In this document: piece by piece, positions 45,484 to 54,580 of the stretch
How positions within the stretch are numbered: position 1 is the stretch's first letter
Layout: every line of letters starts with the position of its first letter
Assembly (NCBI RefSeq): GCF_010731895.1
Contig: NZ_AP022596.1
Span: 4,650,001 to 4,714,000 of the forward strand
Length of the DNA: 64,000 nucleotides
Direction: 5' to 3'
Source of the DNA: Mycolicibacterium helvum
GTDB lineage: Bacteria > Actinomycetota > Actinomycetes > Mycobacteriales > Mycobacteriaceae
Position numbers and translations under genes: made by a program
Notes under the pieces: model-generated
Databases searched by the model: none
Told to the model about the DNA's origin: nothing
What the model saw: the letters and a program-made list of their open reading frames with translations, nothing else

Positions 45484-47054
45484 AACGCGGCCACCTTCGA
45501 GGACTGGCGGACGAGCAGCATCGTGACCGGCAGCGCCAGCACGATCATGATCGCCGCATAGGGGGCGGCCGCGGCGTAGTCCAACTCGCTGGCCAGTGAC
45601 CAGAACCGCATCGACAGGGTGCGGGTGCCGGTAGGGGCCAGCAACAGGGTGGCGGTGAGTTCGGTGGCGACCGCGACGAACACCATCGCCGCGCCCGAGG
45701 CGGCCGCGGGAGCGGTGAGCCGCAACGTGATTCGGGCGAAGGTGGCCGAGGGCGCCACGCCCAGCGTCCACGAGGCTTCCTCCAGGCCCACGGGTACCTG
45801 GGCCAGGCCCGCCCGCACGCTGACCAGTGCCCGCGGGATGAACATCAGCACGTAGGCGCACACCAGCAGGGTCACCGTCTGGTAGAGCGGGGGAGTCACC
45901 CGGATGGCAACGGTCACCAGCGCCAGCGCGGTGACGATGCCGGGCAGCGAGCTGGTGAGGAAGTTCGCCCCCTCGACGGCCCGCGCGAACGACCCGCTGG
46001 TGCGAACAGCCACCCAGGCAACGGGATAGGCCAGGACGGTCGCGGCCAACGCGCCCGCGGCGGCCAGCCCGATGGTCTGGGCGAGGGCAACACCGAGATC
46101 GTCGAGCACCCACACGCCCGGGCCGCCGATCCATAACCAGCGCAGGATCGTCCACGCCGGAACGCCCAGCGCGAGTATCGACAGCGCGGTCAGACCGGCC
46201 GCTGCGGGGATCCGCGCCGCACCGAGTCCAACGGTGGTGGCCGGTCGCGGCGCGCCCGATCCGACCCGGGCGAACTGCGCCCGGCCTCGTGCGGCGGCCT
46301 CGGCCACCAGCAGGACCAAGCACAGCAGCACGAGCACACCGGCCAGCATCGACCCGGCCGCGCCGTCGAACGTGGCCTGGAACTGTTCGAAGATCGCGGT
46401 GGTGAAGGTGTTGAACCGGAGCATGGCGAACGCGCCGTACTCGGCGAGCAGGTGCACGCCGATCAGCAGCGCGCCGCCCAGGATCGCCAACCGCAACTGC
46501 GGCAACACCACCCGCGCGAACACCGCCGCCGAGCCCGAGCCGAGGGCCCGCGCGGACTCCTCGAGCGCCGGATCAAGCCGCCGCAGGGTGGCCGCTGCGG
46601 GCAGGTAGGCGAACGGGAAGTAGGACAGGGTGGTTACCAGCGCGGCGCCGGTGAAGCCGTGCAAGCCCGGCGCGACATCGACCCAGGCGTAGGAGTTCAC
46701 GAAGGCCGGCACCGCCAGCGGGGTTACCAGCAGGCCTCGCCAGAGCGCACGCCCGGGCATATCGGTGCGTTCGACGAGCCAGGCTGCGCCGATGCCGATC
46801 GCCACGCACAGCGGGACGGTGACCAGCATCAGGCCGACGGTGTTCACCAGCAGCTCGCCGACGCGGGGGCGCACCACCAACTCGATGACCCGCGCGGGGC
46901 CGGTGGTCACGAACGCCCACGCCACATAGCCCAGCGGAATGAACGTCACCGCAACAAGAACCGCGACGACGGCAGCCGCGACGGGGCCGGGTCGCCGGCG
47001 TGCGCCGGATCGGTTCGCCGCCGGTCGCGGCGGCGTCTCGGTGGCGGCGCCCAC
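45480..47054 (-). CDS. Ferric-iron-type ABC transporter permease (FbpB-like, duplicated)
   Basis: A 524-residue permease with about twelve membrane segments made from two homologous halves. Each half has an EAA-type loop: LEESARALGSGSAAVFARVVL in the first and LEEASWTLGVAPSATFARITL in the second. This double-length layout is typical of FbpB/SfuB iron(III) permeases. GTG 47054 follows directly on the TAG of the binding-protein gene. It forms the membrane channel for the adjacent ATPase and lipoprotein. Confidence 0.9.
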   Translation of the reverse strand: MGAATETPPRPAANRSGARRRPGPVAAAVVAVLVAVTFIPLGYVAWAFVTTGPARVIELVVRPRVGELLVNTVGLMLVTVPLCVAIGIGAAWLVERTDMPGRALWRGLLVTPLAVPAFVNSYAWVDVAPGLHGFTGAALVTTLSYFPFAYLPAAATLRRLDPALEESARALGSGSAAVFARVVLPQLRLAILGGALLIGVHLLAEYGAFAMLRFNTFTTAIFEQFQATFDGAAGSMLAGVLVLLCLVLLVAEAAARGRAQFARVGSGAPRPATTVGLGAARIPAAAGLTALSILALGVPAWTILRWLWIGGPGVWVLDDLGVALAQTIGLAAAGALAATVLAYPVAWVAVRTSGSFARAVEGANFLTSSLPGIVTALALVTVAIRVTPPLYQTVTLLVCAYVLMFIPRALVSVRAGLAQVPVGLEEASWTLGVAPSATFARITLRLTAPAAASGAAMVFVAVATELTATLLLAPTGTRTLSMRFWSLASELDYAAAAPYAAIMIVLALPVTMLLVRQSSKVAAL

Positions 47055-48077
47055 CTACAACAAGCCTGCCTGCGTCATCAGGTCCGAGACGCGTTTGGCG
47101 TCCAAGGTGGACGGGTCGACGGATGGCGGATCCAGCTGGCTCAGCGGGACCAGCGCGGGATTGGCGGGCACGCCGCTGGCCACCGGATACTCGAAGGACG
47201 TGCCGTTGCGCAGCACTTCCTGGCCGGCCTTGCCGGTGATGAACGTCAGGAACTGCTGGGCCTTGTCCTGCTTCTTGCTCGACTTGAGCACCCCGCCGCC
47301 GGACAGACTCAGGAACGCGCCGGGGTCCTGGTTGCCGAAGTAGTGCAGCTTGGTGTTGCCGCTCATCTCCTTGGTCTTCGATTGATCGCGGTACCAGTAG
47401 TAGTGGTAGATCACGCCGCCGGCGACCTCGCCGTTGTTCACCGCGCGCAGGGTGGCGATGTTGTCGGAGTAGATGACGGCGTTGCTCTTCATGCCGACCA
47501 ACCACTGCTCGGTGGCGGCCGGGCCCTTCAGCTGCAGCAGTGCGGCGACGATGGCCTGGAAGTCGGCCTTGGTGGGTGGAGCTCCCCAGCGGCCCTTCCA
47601 TTCGGGCCGTTGCAGATCCAGCAGCGAGGTGGGCAGCTGGTCGGCGGGCAGCTTGGTCGGGTTGTAGACGAAGACAGTGCTGCGCGCCGCGACCCCGGCC
47701 CAGGCGTTGCTGGCCGGGCGGAACTGCTGCGGCACGTTGGCGACGACCTTCGCGTCGATCGGGGTGAACAGGCCCGCGCGCTCCACGGCGGCCATGGCGG
47801 GGGAGTTCTCGGTGAGGAAGACGTCGGCGGGTGAGTTGGCGCCCTCGGCGATCAGCTGGTTGCCCAGTTCGGTGTCCCCGCCCTGGCGGTAGGTGACCTT
47901 AATCCCGGTCTCCTTGGTGAACGCGTCGATCCACTCCTTGGTCAGCGACTCGTGCTGGGCGTTGTAGACCAGCAGGTCGTCGCTGCCGCCCGAGGAGCAG
48001 GCGGTGCCGGCGAGGCCGAGAAGCAAGGTCAACAGGAGTGCCGAGATCGTCCGGAGAGCGGTTCGGCAGCTGAGCAT
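47055..48077 (-). CDS. Iron(III)-type ABC substrate-binding lipoprotein (FbpA-like)
   Basis: A 340-residue extracytoplasmic lipoprotein: signal peptide of about 25 residues with lipobox LAGTAC. The mature part has the bacterial iron-binding fold, with DDLLVYNAQHESLT at the start, DVFLTENSPAM, and the GGVIYHYYWYR cluster whose tyrosines typically chelate ferric iron. GGAAGG lies before ATG 48077. An IdeR-like box is 22-40 bases upstream. Iron is the likely substrate; thiamine or other anions are the alternatives in this fold. Confidence 0.9.
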   Translation of the reverse strand: MLSCRTALRTISALLLTLLLGLAGTACSSGGSDDLLVYNAQHESLTKEWIDAFTKETGIKVTYRQGGDTELGNQLIAEGANSPADVFLTENSPAMAAVERAGLFTPIDAKVVANVPQQFRPASNAWAGVAARSTVFVYNPTKLPADQLPTSLLDLQRPEWKGRWGAPPTKADFQAIVAALLQLKGPAATEQWLVGMKSNAVIYSDNIATLRAVNNGEVAGGVIYHYYWYRDQSKTKEMSGNTKLHYFGNQDPGAFLSLSGGGVLKSSKKQDKAQQFLTFITGKAGQEVLRNGTSFEYPVASGVPANPALVPLSQLDPPSVDPSTLDAKRVSDLMTQAGLL

Positions 48078-48098
48078 GAGAGCCCTTCCTTTGATCTA

Positions 48099-48117
48099 TA
48101 AGGGTTGGCTAACCATA
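48099..48117. promoter_or_regulatory. IdeR-like iron box ahead of the ABC operon
   Basis: TAAGGGTTGGCTAACCATA matches the 19-base mycobacterial IdeR consensus (TTAGGTTAGSCTAACCTAA) at 14 of 19 positions by my count, including all of CTAACC. It lies 22-40 bases before the binding-protein start on the minus strand. IdeR with Fe2+ represses iron-uptake genes, so the operon is probably induced when iron is low. Confidence 0.6.
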
Positions 48118-48206
48118 TACCTTTCGAGTGGTCCGGCTGACGGACGTCGGCCGGCCCCGGGCCCACATGTGACAACCTTCTACGCCGGACGCGGCACAAT
48201 TGATGG

Positions 48207-49385
48207 GTGAGCCCCGCCAACCGCCTGAAGGTCCTGATCCTGGGCAGCACCGGTTCCATCGGGACCCAGGCGCTGGAGGTCATCGCCGAGAACCCGGACC
48301 GCTTTGAAGTCGTCGGGCTGGCTGCCGGTGGTGGCAACCCCGACTTGCTGGCCCGCCAGCGTGCCGAGACCGGCGTGACCAATATCGCCGTCGCCGACCC
48401 GGTGGCCGCCGAGCAGATCGGCGGGGTCACCTACACCGGCCCCACCGGAGTCACCCGACTGGTCCAGGACGCCTCCGAAAAGACCGGAGTCGACGTCGTG
48501 CTCAACGCCCTGGTCGGGGCGCTGGGGCTGGAGCCGACCCTGGCCGCGCTGGCCTCCGGCGCCCGGCTGGCCCTGGCCAACAAGGAATCGCTGGTCGCCG
48601 GCGGACCGCTGGTGGTCAAGGCCGCCCGTCCTGGCCAGATCGTGCCCGTCGATTCCGAACACTCCGCGCTGGCCCAGTGCCTGCGCTCCGGCAGCGCCGA
48701 CGAGGTCGCCAAATTGGTGCTCACTGCCTCCGGCGGCCCGTTCCGCGGCTGGTCGGCCGCCCAGCTCGAGCCCGTCACGCCCGAGCAGGCCGGCGCCCAT
48801 CCCACCTGGAATATGGGCCCGATGAACACGCTGAACTCGGCGTCGCTGGTCAACAAGGGTCTGGAGCTGATCGAGACGCACCTGCTGTTCGGTGTTCCCT
48901 ATGAGCGAATCGAGGTCGTCGTGCATCCGCAGTCGATCGTGCACTCGATGGTGACGTTCACCGACGGCTCGACGATCGCCCAGGCCAGCCCGCCGGACAT
49001 GAAACTGCCGATCTCGCTCGCGCTGGGCTGGCCCGACCGGGTGCCGGCCGCTGCCGCGGCCTGCGACTTCACCACGGCCTCCACCTGGGAGTTCGAGCCG
49101 CTGGACGCCTCGGTGTTTCCCGCCGTCGATCTGGCCCGCGAGGCCGGACAGGCCGGCGGCTGCCTGACCGCGGTCTACAACGCCGCCAACGAAGAGGCCG
49201 CCGAGGCCTTCCTGGCCGGAAAGATCCGGTTCCCGGCCATCGTGCGAACAATCGCCGACGTGCTGCACGCCGCCGACCAGTGGGCCGCCGAACCCGCTAC
49301 CGTGGAAGAAGTACTTGACGCGCAGCGCTGGGCACGGCAACGGGCCCGCGAGGCCGTCACACAGGAGGTCGCTTCAATCCGATGA
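48207..49385 (+). CDS. dxr: 1-deoxy-D-xylulose 5-phosphate reductoisomerase
   Basis: Dxr (IspC) converts DXP to MEP, the first committed step of the MEP isoprenoid pathway, using NADPH and Mg2+. NADPH motif [14 protein letters not shown], the NKESLVAGG and [13 protein letters not shown] active-site stretches, ASGGPFRGW flap and [19 protein letters not shown] are all present. 392 residues. The start is GTG 48207; a nearby ATG at 48203 is out of frame. It overlaps the rip1 gene by 4 bases, as in M. tuberculosis (Rv2870c-Rv2869c). Confidence 0.97.
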   Translation: MSPANRLKVLILGSTGSIGTQALEVIAENPDRFEVVGLAAGGGNPDLLARQRAETGVTNIAVADPVAAEQIGGVTYTGPTGVTRLVQDASEKTGVDVVLNALVGALGLEPTLAALASGARLALANKESLVAGGPLVVKAARPGQIVPVDSEHSALAQCLRSGSADEVAKLVLTASGGPFRGWSAAQLEPVTPEQAGAHPTWNMGPMNTLNSASLVNKGLELIETHLLFGVPYERIEVVVHPQSIVHSMVTFTDGSTIAQASPPDMKLPISLALGWPDRVPAAAAACDFTTASTWEFEPLDASVFPAVDLAREAGQAGGCLTAVYNAANEEAAEAFLAGKIRFPAIVRTIADVLHAADQWAAEPATVEEVLDAQRWARQRAREAVTQEVASIR

Positions 49386-50620
49386 TGTTCGTTATCGGCA
49401 TTGCGCTGTTCGCACTCTGCATCCTCATCTCGGTTGCACTGCACGAGTGCGGTCACATGTGGGTGGCCCGCGCCACCGGAATGAAGGTGCGCCGCTACTT
49501 CGTGGGCTTCGGCCCCACCCTGTGGTCGACCCACCGGCCCAACAAGCTCGGCTCCACCGAGTACGGCATCAAGGCCGTGCCGCTCGGCGGCTTCTGCGAC
49601 ATCGCGGGCATGACCTCGGTGGACGAGGTCGCACCCGAAGACCGCCCGTACGCGATGTTCAAGCAGGACACCTGGAAGCGGGTCGCGGTACTGTTCGCCG
49701 GGCCGGCGATGAACTTCATCATCGGCCTGGTGCTGGTCTACGGGATCGCGGTCATTTGGGGCCTGCCCAACCTGCACGCGCCGACCACCGCCGTCGTCGG
49801 CGAAACACAGTGTGTCGCACCGGAAGTGACCAAGGGCAAGCTCGGCGACTGCACCGGTCCCGGCCCCGCCGCGCTGGCCGGTATCAAGCCCGGCGACGTG
49901 GTCCTCAAGGTCGGGAACACCGACGTGAAGAACTTCGACGAAATGGTGGTCGCTGTGCGCGGCGCCTCCGGCCCAACACCGTTCGTCGTGCAGCGCACCG
50001 AAAACGGCGCCACCCGCGAATTCACCACCACCGTCGACGTCACCCCGACCCAGCGGTATGCCGCCAAGGACAAGGGCACCGAGCCGGTTCCCACCAGCGT
50101 CGGTGCCGTCGGTGTCGGCGCCGCCACCTTCCCGCCGACCCAGTACAACCTGCTGACCGCGGTGCCGGCCACCTTCGCCTTTAGCGGTGACCTGGCTGTG
50201 GAGCTGGGCAAGTCACTGGCGAAGATTCCGACCAAGGTCGGCGCCCTGATTCACTCCATCGGCGGTGGCGAGCGCGACCCCGAGACCCCGATCAGCGTCG
50301 TGGGCGCCAGCATCATCGGCGGCGACACCGTCGACCATGGGTTATGGGTGGCGTTCTGGTTCTTCCTGGCCCAGCTCAACTTCGTGCTCGGCGCGATCAA
50401 CCTGGTGCCGCTGCTGCCGTTCGACGGCGGCCACATCGCGATCGCCCTGTTCGAGAAGCTCCGCAACCTCCTGCGATCGGCACGCGGCAAGGTCGCCGCG
50501 GCGCCGGTGAACTACCTGAAGCTGATGCCCGCCACCTACGTGATCCTCGTTGTGGTGGTCGGCTACATGCTGTTGACCGTCACCGCCGACCTGGTCAACC
50601 CCATCCGACTTTTCCAGTAG
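49382..50620 (+). CDS. rip1: Site-2 intramembrane zinc metalloprotease Rip1
   Basis: A 412-residue site-2 protease that cleaves anti-sigma factors within the membrane to control envelope and lipid genes in mycobacteria (Rv2869c). The HExxH motif is H21-E22-C23-G24-H25 in the first membrane segment, a PDZ domain occupies about residues 140-230, and the third metal ligand region [12 protein letters not shown] is in the C-terminal part. ATG codons at 49382 and 49385 are both possible. It lies between dxr and ispG. Confidence 0.96.
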   Translation: MMFVIGIALFALCILISVALHECGHMWVARATGMKVRRYFVGFGPTLWSTHRPNKLGSTEYGIKAVPLGGFCDIAGMTSVDEVAPEDRPYAMFKQDTWKRVAVLFAGPAMNFIIGLVLVYGIAVIWGLPNLHAPTTAVVGETQCVAPEVTKGKLGDCTGPGPAALAGIKPGDVVLKVGNTDVKNFDEMVVAVRGASGPTPFVVQRTENGATREFTTTVDVTPTQRYAAKDKGTEPVPTSVGAVGVGAATFPPTQYNLLTAVPATFAFSGDLAVELGKSLAKIPTKVGALIHSIGGGERDPETPISVVGASIIGGDTVDHGLWVAFWFFLAQLNFVLGAINLVPLLPFDGGHIAIALFEKLRNLLRSARGKVAAAPVNYLKLMPATYVILVVVVGYMLLTVTADLVNPIRLFQ

Positions 50621-50630
50621 GGAGATCGCT

Positions 50631-51803
50631 GTGACGTCCATAGGCCTGGGTATGCCCGCTCCGCCCGCACCGGTGTTGGCGCCCCGGCGTAAGACCCGCC
50701 AGCTCATGGTGCGTGACGTCGGCGTCGGCAGCGACCATCCCATCTCGGTGCAGTCGATGTGCACCACCAAAACTCACGATGTCAACACCACCCTGCAGCA
50801 GATCGCCGAGTTGACCGCCGCCGGCTGCGACATCGTCCGGGTGGCCTGCCCGCGCCAGGAAGACGCCGACGCGCTGGCCGAAATCGCCAAGCACAGCAAC
50901 ATTCCGGTGATCGCCGACATCCACTTCCAGCCCAAGTACATCTTCGCCGCGATCGACGCCGGCTGTGCCGCTGTGCGCGTCAACCCCGGCAACATCAAGG
51001 AGTTCGACGGCCGGGTCGGCGAGGTCGCCAAGGCTGCCGGCGCGGCGGGCATCCCGATCCGCATCGGAGTCAACGCCGGCTCGCTGGACAAGCGTTTCAT
51101 GGACAAATACGGCAAGGCCACCCCGGAGGCGCTCGTCGAGTCCGCGCTGTGGGAGGCCTCGCTGTTCGAGGAGCACGGCTTCGGCAACATCAAGATCAGC
51201 GTCAAGCACAACGACCCGGTCGTGATGGTGGCCGCCTACGAACTTCTGGCCGAAAAGTGTGACTACCCACTCCATCTTGGCGTCACCGAGGCCGGCCCGG
51301 CGTTCCAGGGCACGATCAAGTCGGCCGTCGCCTTCGGCGCGCTGCTGTCGCGGGGGATCGGTGACACCATCCGGGTGTCGCTGTCGGCCCCGCCTATCGA
51401 GGAAGTCAAGGTCGGCAGCCAGATCCTGGAGTCGCTGAACCTGCGGCCCCGCGGGCTGGAGATCGTGTCCTGCCCGTCCTGCGGGCGGGCTCAGGTCGAC
51501 GTCTACACATTGGCGAATGCGGTGTCGGCGGGACTTGACGGACTCGATGTGCCGCTGCGGGTGGCGGTGATGGGGTGTGTGGTCAACGGTCCAGGCGAGG
51601 CTCGCGAGGCCGACCTCGGGGTGGCGTCGGGCAACGGCAAGGGCCAGATCTTCGTCAAGGGCGAAGTGATCAAGACCGTGCCCGAGGCGATGATCGTCGA
51701 GACGCTGATCGAAGAGGCCATGCGACTTGCCTCCGAAATGGGCTCCGACCAACGCGGCACGGACACAACTGCCAGCGGTTCGCCAGTGGTAACCGTAAGC
51801 TGA
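50631..51803 (+). CDS. ispG: 4-hydroxy-3-methylbut-2-enyl diphosphate synthase
   Basis: IspG (GcpE) converts MEcPP to HMBPP in the MEP pathway and uses a 4Fe-4S cluster. The cysteines are in CPSCGRAQ (two) and [12 protein letters not shown] (one). [13 protein letters not shown] and [11 protein letters not shown] lie in the barrel domain. 390 residues; GTG 50631 lies 10 bases after rip1. dxr, rip1 and ispG form one operon that mixes isoprenoid synthesis with envelope proteolysis. Confidence 0.97.
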   Translation: MTSIGLGMPAPPAPVLAPRRKTRQLMVRDVGVGSDHPISVQSMCTTKTHDVNTTLQQIAELTAAGCDIVRVACPRQEDADALAEIAKHSNIPVIADIHFQPKYIFAAIDAGCAAVRVNPGNIKEFDGRVGEVAKAAGAAGIPIRIGVNAGSLDKRFMDKYGKATPEALVESALWEASLFEEHGFGNIKISVKHNDPVVMVAAYELLAEKCDYPLHLGVTEAGPAFQGTIKSAVAFGALLSRGIGDTIRVSLSAPPIEEVKVGSQILESLNLRPRGLEIVSCPSCGRAQVDVYTLANAVSAGLDGLDVPLRVAVMGCVVNGPGEAREADLGVASGNGKGQIFVKGEVIKTVPEAMIVETLIEEAMRLASEMGSDQRGTDTTASGSPVVTVS

Positions 51804-51847
51804 TGGCGTAACCCACAGGGGTTTTCAACCCGCAGAAAGTAACCGCC

Positions 51848-52702
51848 ATGTCGGCTCCGCCACTGTTTCGTCTGGTCGACGAACGACGGGTGTCGGTGGT
51901 TCGCGACGCCGAGGCGGTGGGCCGGGTGCTTGCCGACGATCCGGTCGGGTCCTGCATGGTGGCGGCGCGGGTCGCCGACCACGGTGTCGAGCCGCAGGCG
52001 ATCGGTGGGGAACTCTGGACACGGCGGCGCGCCGAGGAATCGCTGTGCTACGCCGGGGCCAACCTGATCCCGCTGCGTGGTGCGCGGCCGGACCTCCAGG
52101 CGTTCGCCGATAAGGCGATGAGCACCGCGCGGCGCTGTTCGTCTCTGGTCGGCCGGGCCGATCTGGTGCTACCGCTGTGGGACCGCCTGCAGCATGCGTG
52201 GGGCCCGGCCCGCGACGTGCGCGACCACCAACCGCTGATGGCCCTCGGGGTGCCGCCGGCGTGCCGCGTCGACCCGGCGGTGCGCCGGGTACGGGTCGAC
52301 GAGCTCGACGCCTACCTGGTGGCGGCCATCGACATGTTCATCGGCGAGGTCGGGATCGATCCCCGGATCGGTGACGGCGGTCGGGGCTACCGGCGCCGGG
52401 TCGCCGGCCTGATCGCGGCGGGCCGGGCGTACGCCCGTTTCGAGCATGGGCAAGTGGTCTTCAAGGCCGAGGTGGGTTCGCAATCCCCGGCGGTCGGCCA
52501 GATCCAGGGAGTCTGGGTGCATCCCGAGTGGCGCGGCCACGGGCTGGGCACAGCGGGCACCGCAGCGGTGGCCGCAGCGGTGGTCGACAGCGGGCGGATC
52601 GCCAGTCTCTATGTCAACAGCTTCAACGCGGTCGCGCGGGCGGCTTATTCGCGGGTCGGCTTCGCCGAGGTCGGAATGTTCGCGACCGTCTTGCTCGACT
52701 GA
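51848..52702 (+). CDS. GNAT-family acetyltransferase with N-terminal DUF4081-type domain (Rv2867c-like)
   Basis: A 284-residue protein. The C-terminal half is a GNAT acetyltransferase: IQGVWVHPEWRGHGLGTAG is the acetyl-CoA pyrophosphate-binding motif, and SFNAVARAAYSRVGF the end of the fold. The N-terminal ~130 residues form a second domain conserved in actinobacteria. Rv2867c follows gcpE in M. tuberculosis at the same place. The substrate is unknown. ATG 51848, 44 bases after ispG, possibly co-transcribed. Confidence 0.9.
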   Translation: MSAPPLFRLVDERRVSVVRDAEAVGRVLADDPVGSCMVAARVADHGVEPQAIGGELWTRRRAEESLCYAGANLIPLRGARPDLQAFADKAMSTARRCSSLVGRADLVLPLWDRLQHAWGPARDVRDHQPLMALGVPPACRVDPAVRRVRVDELDAYLVAAIDMFIGEVGIDPRIGDGGRGYRRRVAGLIAAGRAYARFEHGQVVFKAEVGSQSPAVGQIQGVWVHPEWRGHGLGTAGTAAVAAAVVDSGRIASLYVNSFNAVARAAYSRVGFAEVGMFATVLLD

Positions 52703-52750
52703 GCATCGGCCGCGCACTTCATCCACCCGATCAATTACTGGTTAATTGCG

Positions 52751-52776
52751 GGCAATGTCTGGATTTAGATTGCCCA
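52751..52776. promoter_or_regulatory. Inverted repeat upstream of the GH16 gene
   Basis: GGGCAAT (52751-52757) and ATTGCCC (52770-52776) are perfect 7-base arms with a 12-base spacer, in an AT-rich stretch about 140 bases before the GH16 start. It is a candidate operator or part of the promoter region; no known regulator site is recognised. Confidence 0.45.
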
Positions 52777-52850
52777 ATTTGGAACTAATCCCTTCGATAC
52801 CGGCTTAGCATCGGTCGTAGACGGCGAAAGTCGTGCAACTGTTGGGGAGT

Positions 52851-52874
52851 CCGCGGTGGGCTGCCGCGGTTTTT
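52851..52874 (+). terminator. Intrinsic terminator-like hairpin in the GH16 leader
   Basis: CCGCGG (52851-52856), a 7-base loop, CCGCGG (52864-52869) and then TTTTT (52870-52874). It lies 42 bases before the GH16 start and about 75-100 bases after the inverted repeat at 52751-52776. It may end the GNAT transcript or work as an attenuator for the GH16 gene. Confidence 0.6.
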
Positions 52875-52915
52875 AGGACCGCACCCATTCGCGGTAATGG
52901 GTCGCGGGGGTTTAA

Positions 52916-54448
52916 ATGCGAGGGTTTATTTGCGCACGCAATTTTCCATTCACCGAGACGTTGCCCGTGGCATACCCCGCCTGGGTCGGCGGGGCTGTGG
53001 TGGCGTTGGGGCTCGGTGCCTCGATCACCGCTGGGTGCGGCGTCGCGGCTGCTGAGGGCACCTCAGCTCCGCCCAACTCGACGACCAGTTCTGCGCATTC
53101 GCGAGATTCCGCCGCCTCAGCCAGGGCTGTTGGCGCGCGAGGACCAGCGCGGTCACCAGGCAACGTTGCTGCCAATCGTGCTCAGGGACGACAGGCAACA
53201 ACTGCCGGACCCGCACGACGGCCCGGGGCGAGCGCGGCTGCCGTGCCGAATGCGACGAGTCCCGTCGCGGTTGGATCGACCGGCGGGAGTGCGGCCGCCG
53301 CCACGGTGGCCGAAACCGTCGTCGCCGCATCGGTTGCCGACACCCTGGCCCCAATTGCGAATGCGACAACAAAGAGCGCATCGGCATTTCAAAGCCCGGT
53401 GTCGATTATCAATTCGCTTATTCGGCAGATACGGGTAATGTTTTTCAATAGCACACCGACCATTTATTACAATCCATCCAATAATGTCTTGAATTCCGAC
53501 GGCACTATCACTGGCCGGATCGTCGGCAACGATCTGGATGGTGACACGTTGACGTATACGGTCAGTAATCCGCTCAACGGCGGGACTGTAGCTATCAACC
53601 CGGACGGCTATTTCACGTACACGCCCGGCGCGGATTTCGTCCAGGATGGGCGCACCGACCTCTTCACGGCCACCGTCAGCGACGCGGCGAGCGGGTTTCA
53701 CATCCACGGTCTGCTGGGCCTCCTGATGCCCGGGTGGGGTGCCTCGGCCAGTGTCACCGCCCGGGTGAACGGAGCGCCCCCGGTCGTCAGCGATCCAGGC
53801 AGCGCTGGTCCGCAACCCGGTGTCGGAACCTGGGGACAGCCGACCCGTTCGGCGTACTTCACGGACTGGTCGGTGTTGGCAGATTGGTGGGTTTATGCGG
53901 GAAAGACCCAACATGGCAATCGGACCGCGAGTGCGATTTCGTTTGCTGACGGCGTCATGACGATCACCGGTGACGCCAACGGGAACGACGCGGGCATCGC
54001 CTGGGGGCCCGGCCAGATGTACGGTGCCTGGGAGGTCCGGATGCGTGCGCCGGTTGGCGCCGCCAATTACGACCCGGTCCTGCTGCTGTGGCCGGACGCG
54101 GAGAACTGGCCCACAGGCGGTGAGATCGACTTCGCGGAGATTTGGGGCGACTCGTCGCGGCAGGCCGTCAACTCGGTCCTGCACTACTCGTCCACAAACC
54201 AACAGGCCGGGGCGACCATTGCGGTCGATGCCACCCAGTGGCACACCTACTCGGTGACGTGGACGCCGACCGCGATCACCACCTATGTCGATGGCGTGCC
54301 GATCTTCAGCACTACGGACACCTCGATGTTCCCGCCCGGGCCGATGCACCTGTGCATCCAACTGGACGTTCTTGGCCCTGACATCGCTGCTGGAGCGCAG
54401 ATGCAGGTCGCGTGGGTCAAGGAGTACTCGCTGGACGCGATCAGCTGA
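52916..54448 (+). CDS. Secreted glycoside hydrolase family 16 protein with Ig/cadherin-like domain
   Basis: A 510-residue exported enzyme. A long N-terminal region leads into the hydrophobic segment WVGGAVVALGLGASITAG, then a Ser/Ala/Pro-rich linker (about residues 48-165), a cadherin/tandem-95-like beta domain (about 180-290, with DLDGDTLTYTVSNP and PDGYFTYTPGADF), and a GH16 domain. The GH16 signature EIDFAEIWG holds the nucleophile and acid/base Glu pair. GH16 enzymes usually cut beta-1,3/1,4-glucans or galactans. ATG 52916 has GGGGG 6 bases upstream. The role could be environmental glucan use or envelope remodelling. Confidence 0.88.
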   Translation: MRGFICARNFPFTETLPVAYPAWVGGAVVALGLGASITAGCGVAAAEGTSAPPNSTTSSAHSRDSAASARAVGARGPARSPGNVAANRAQGRQATTAGPARRPGASAAAVPNATSPVAVGSTGGSAAAATVAETVVAASVADTLAPIANATTKSASAFQSPVSIINSLIRQIRVMFFNSTPTIYYNPSNNVLNSDGTITGRIVGNDLDGDTLTYTVSNPLNGGTVAINPDGYFTYTPGADFVQDGRTDLFTATVSDAASGFHIHGLLGLLMPGWGASASVTARVNGAPPVVSDPGSAGPQPGVGTWGQPTRSAYFTDWSVLADWWVYAGKTQHGNRTASAISFADGVMTITGDANGNDAGIAWGPGQMYGAWEVRMRAPVGAANYDPVLLLWPDAENWPTGGEIDFAEIWGDSSRQAVNSVLHYSSTNQQAGATIAVDATQWHTYSVTWTPTAITTYVDGVPIFSTTDTSMFPPGPMHLCIQLDVLGPDIAAGAQMQVAWVKEYSLDAIS

Positions 54449-54580
54449 CCGTCGTCCCGCCTTGAGCGGGCGGCGAGTTGCTCACGAGGCCGGGTGTTCG
54501 GGGCATCACGTCGGTGTTCGGTCGCGAGCCCCGGTGCGCCTTCGACGAATTGGGATCACAGGCTCATAACATTTGTCCCA

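Noticed and set aside
45484..46323. N-terminal extension of the iron ABC ATPase frame
   Set aside because: It overlaps the permease coding region and has Arg/Gly-rich, featureless sequence; the ATPase homology begins at GTG 45483.
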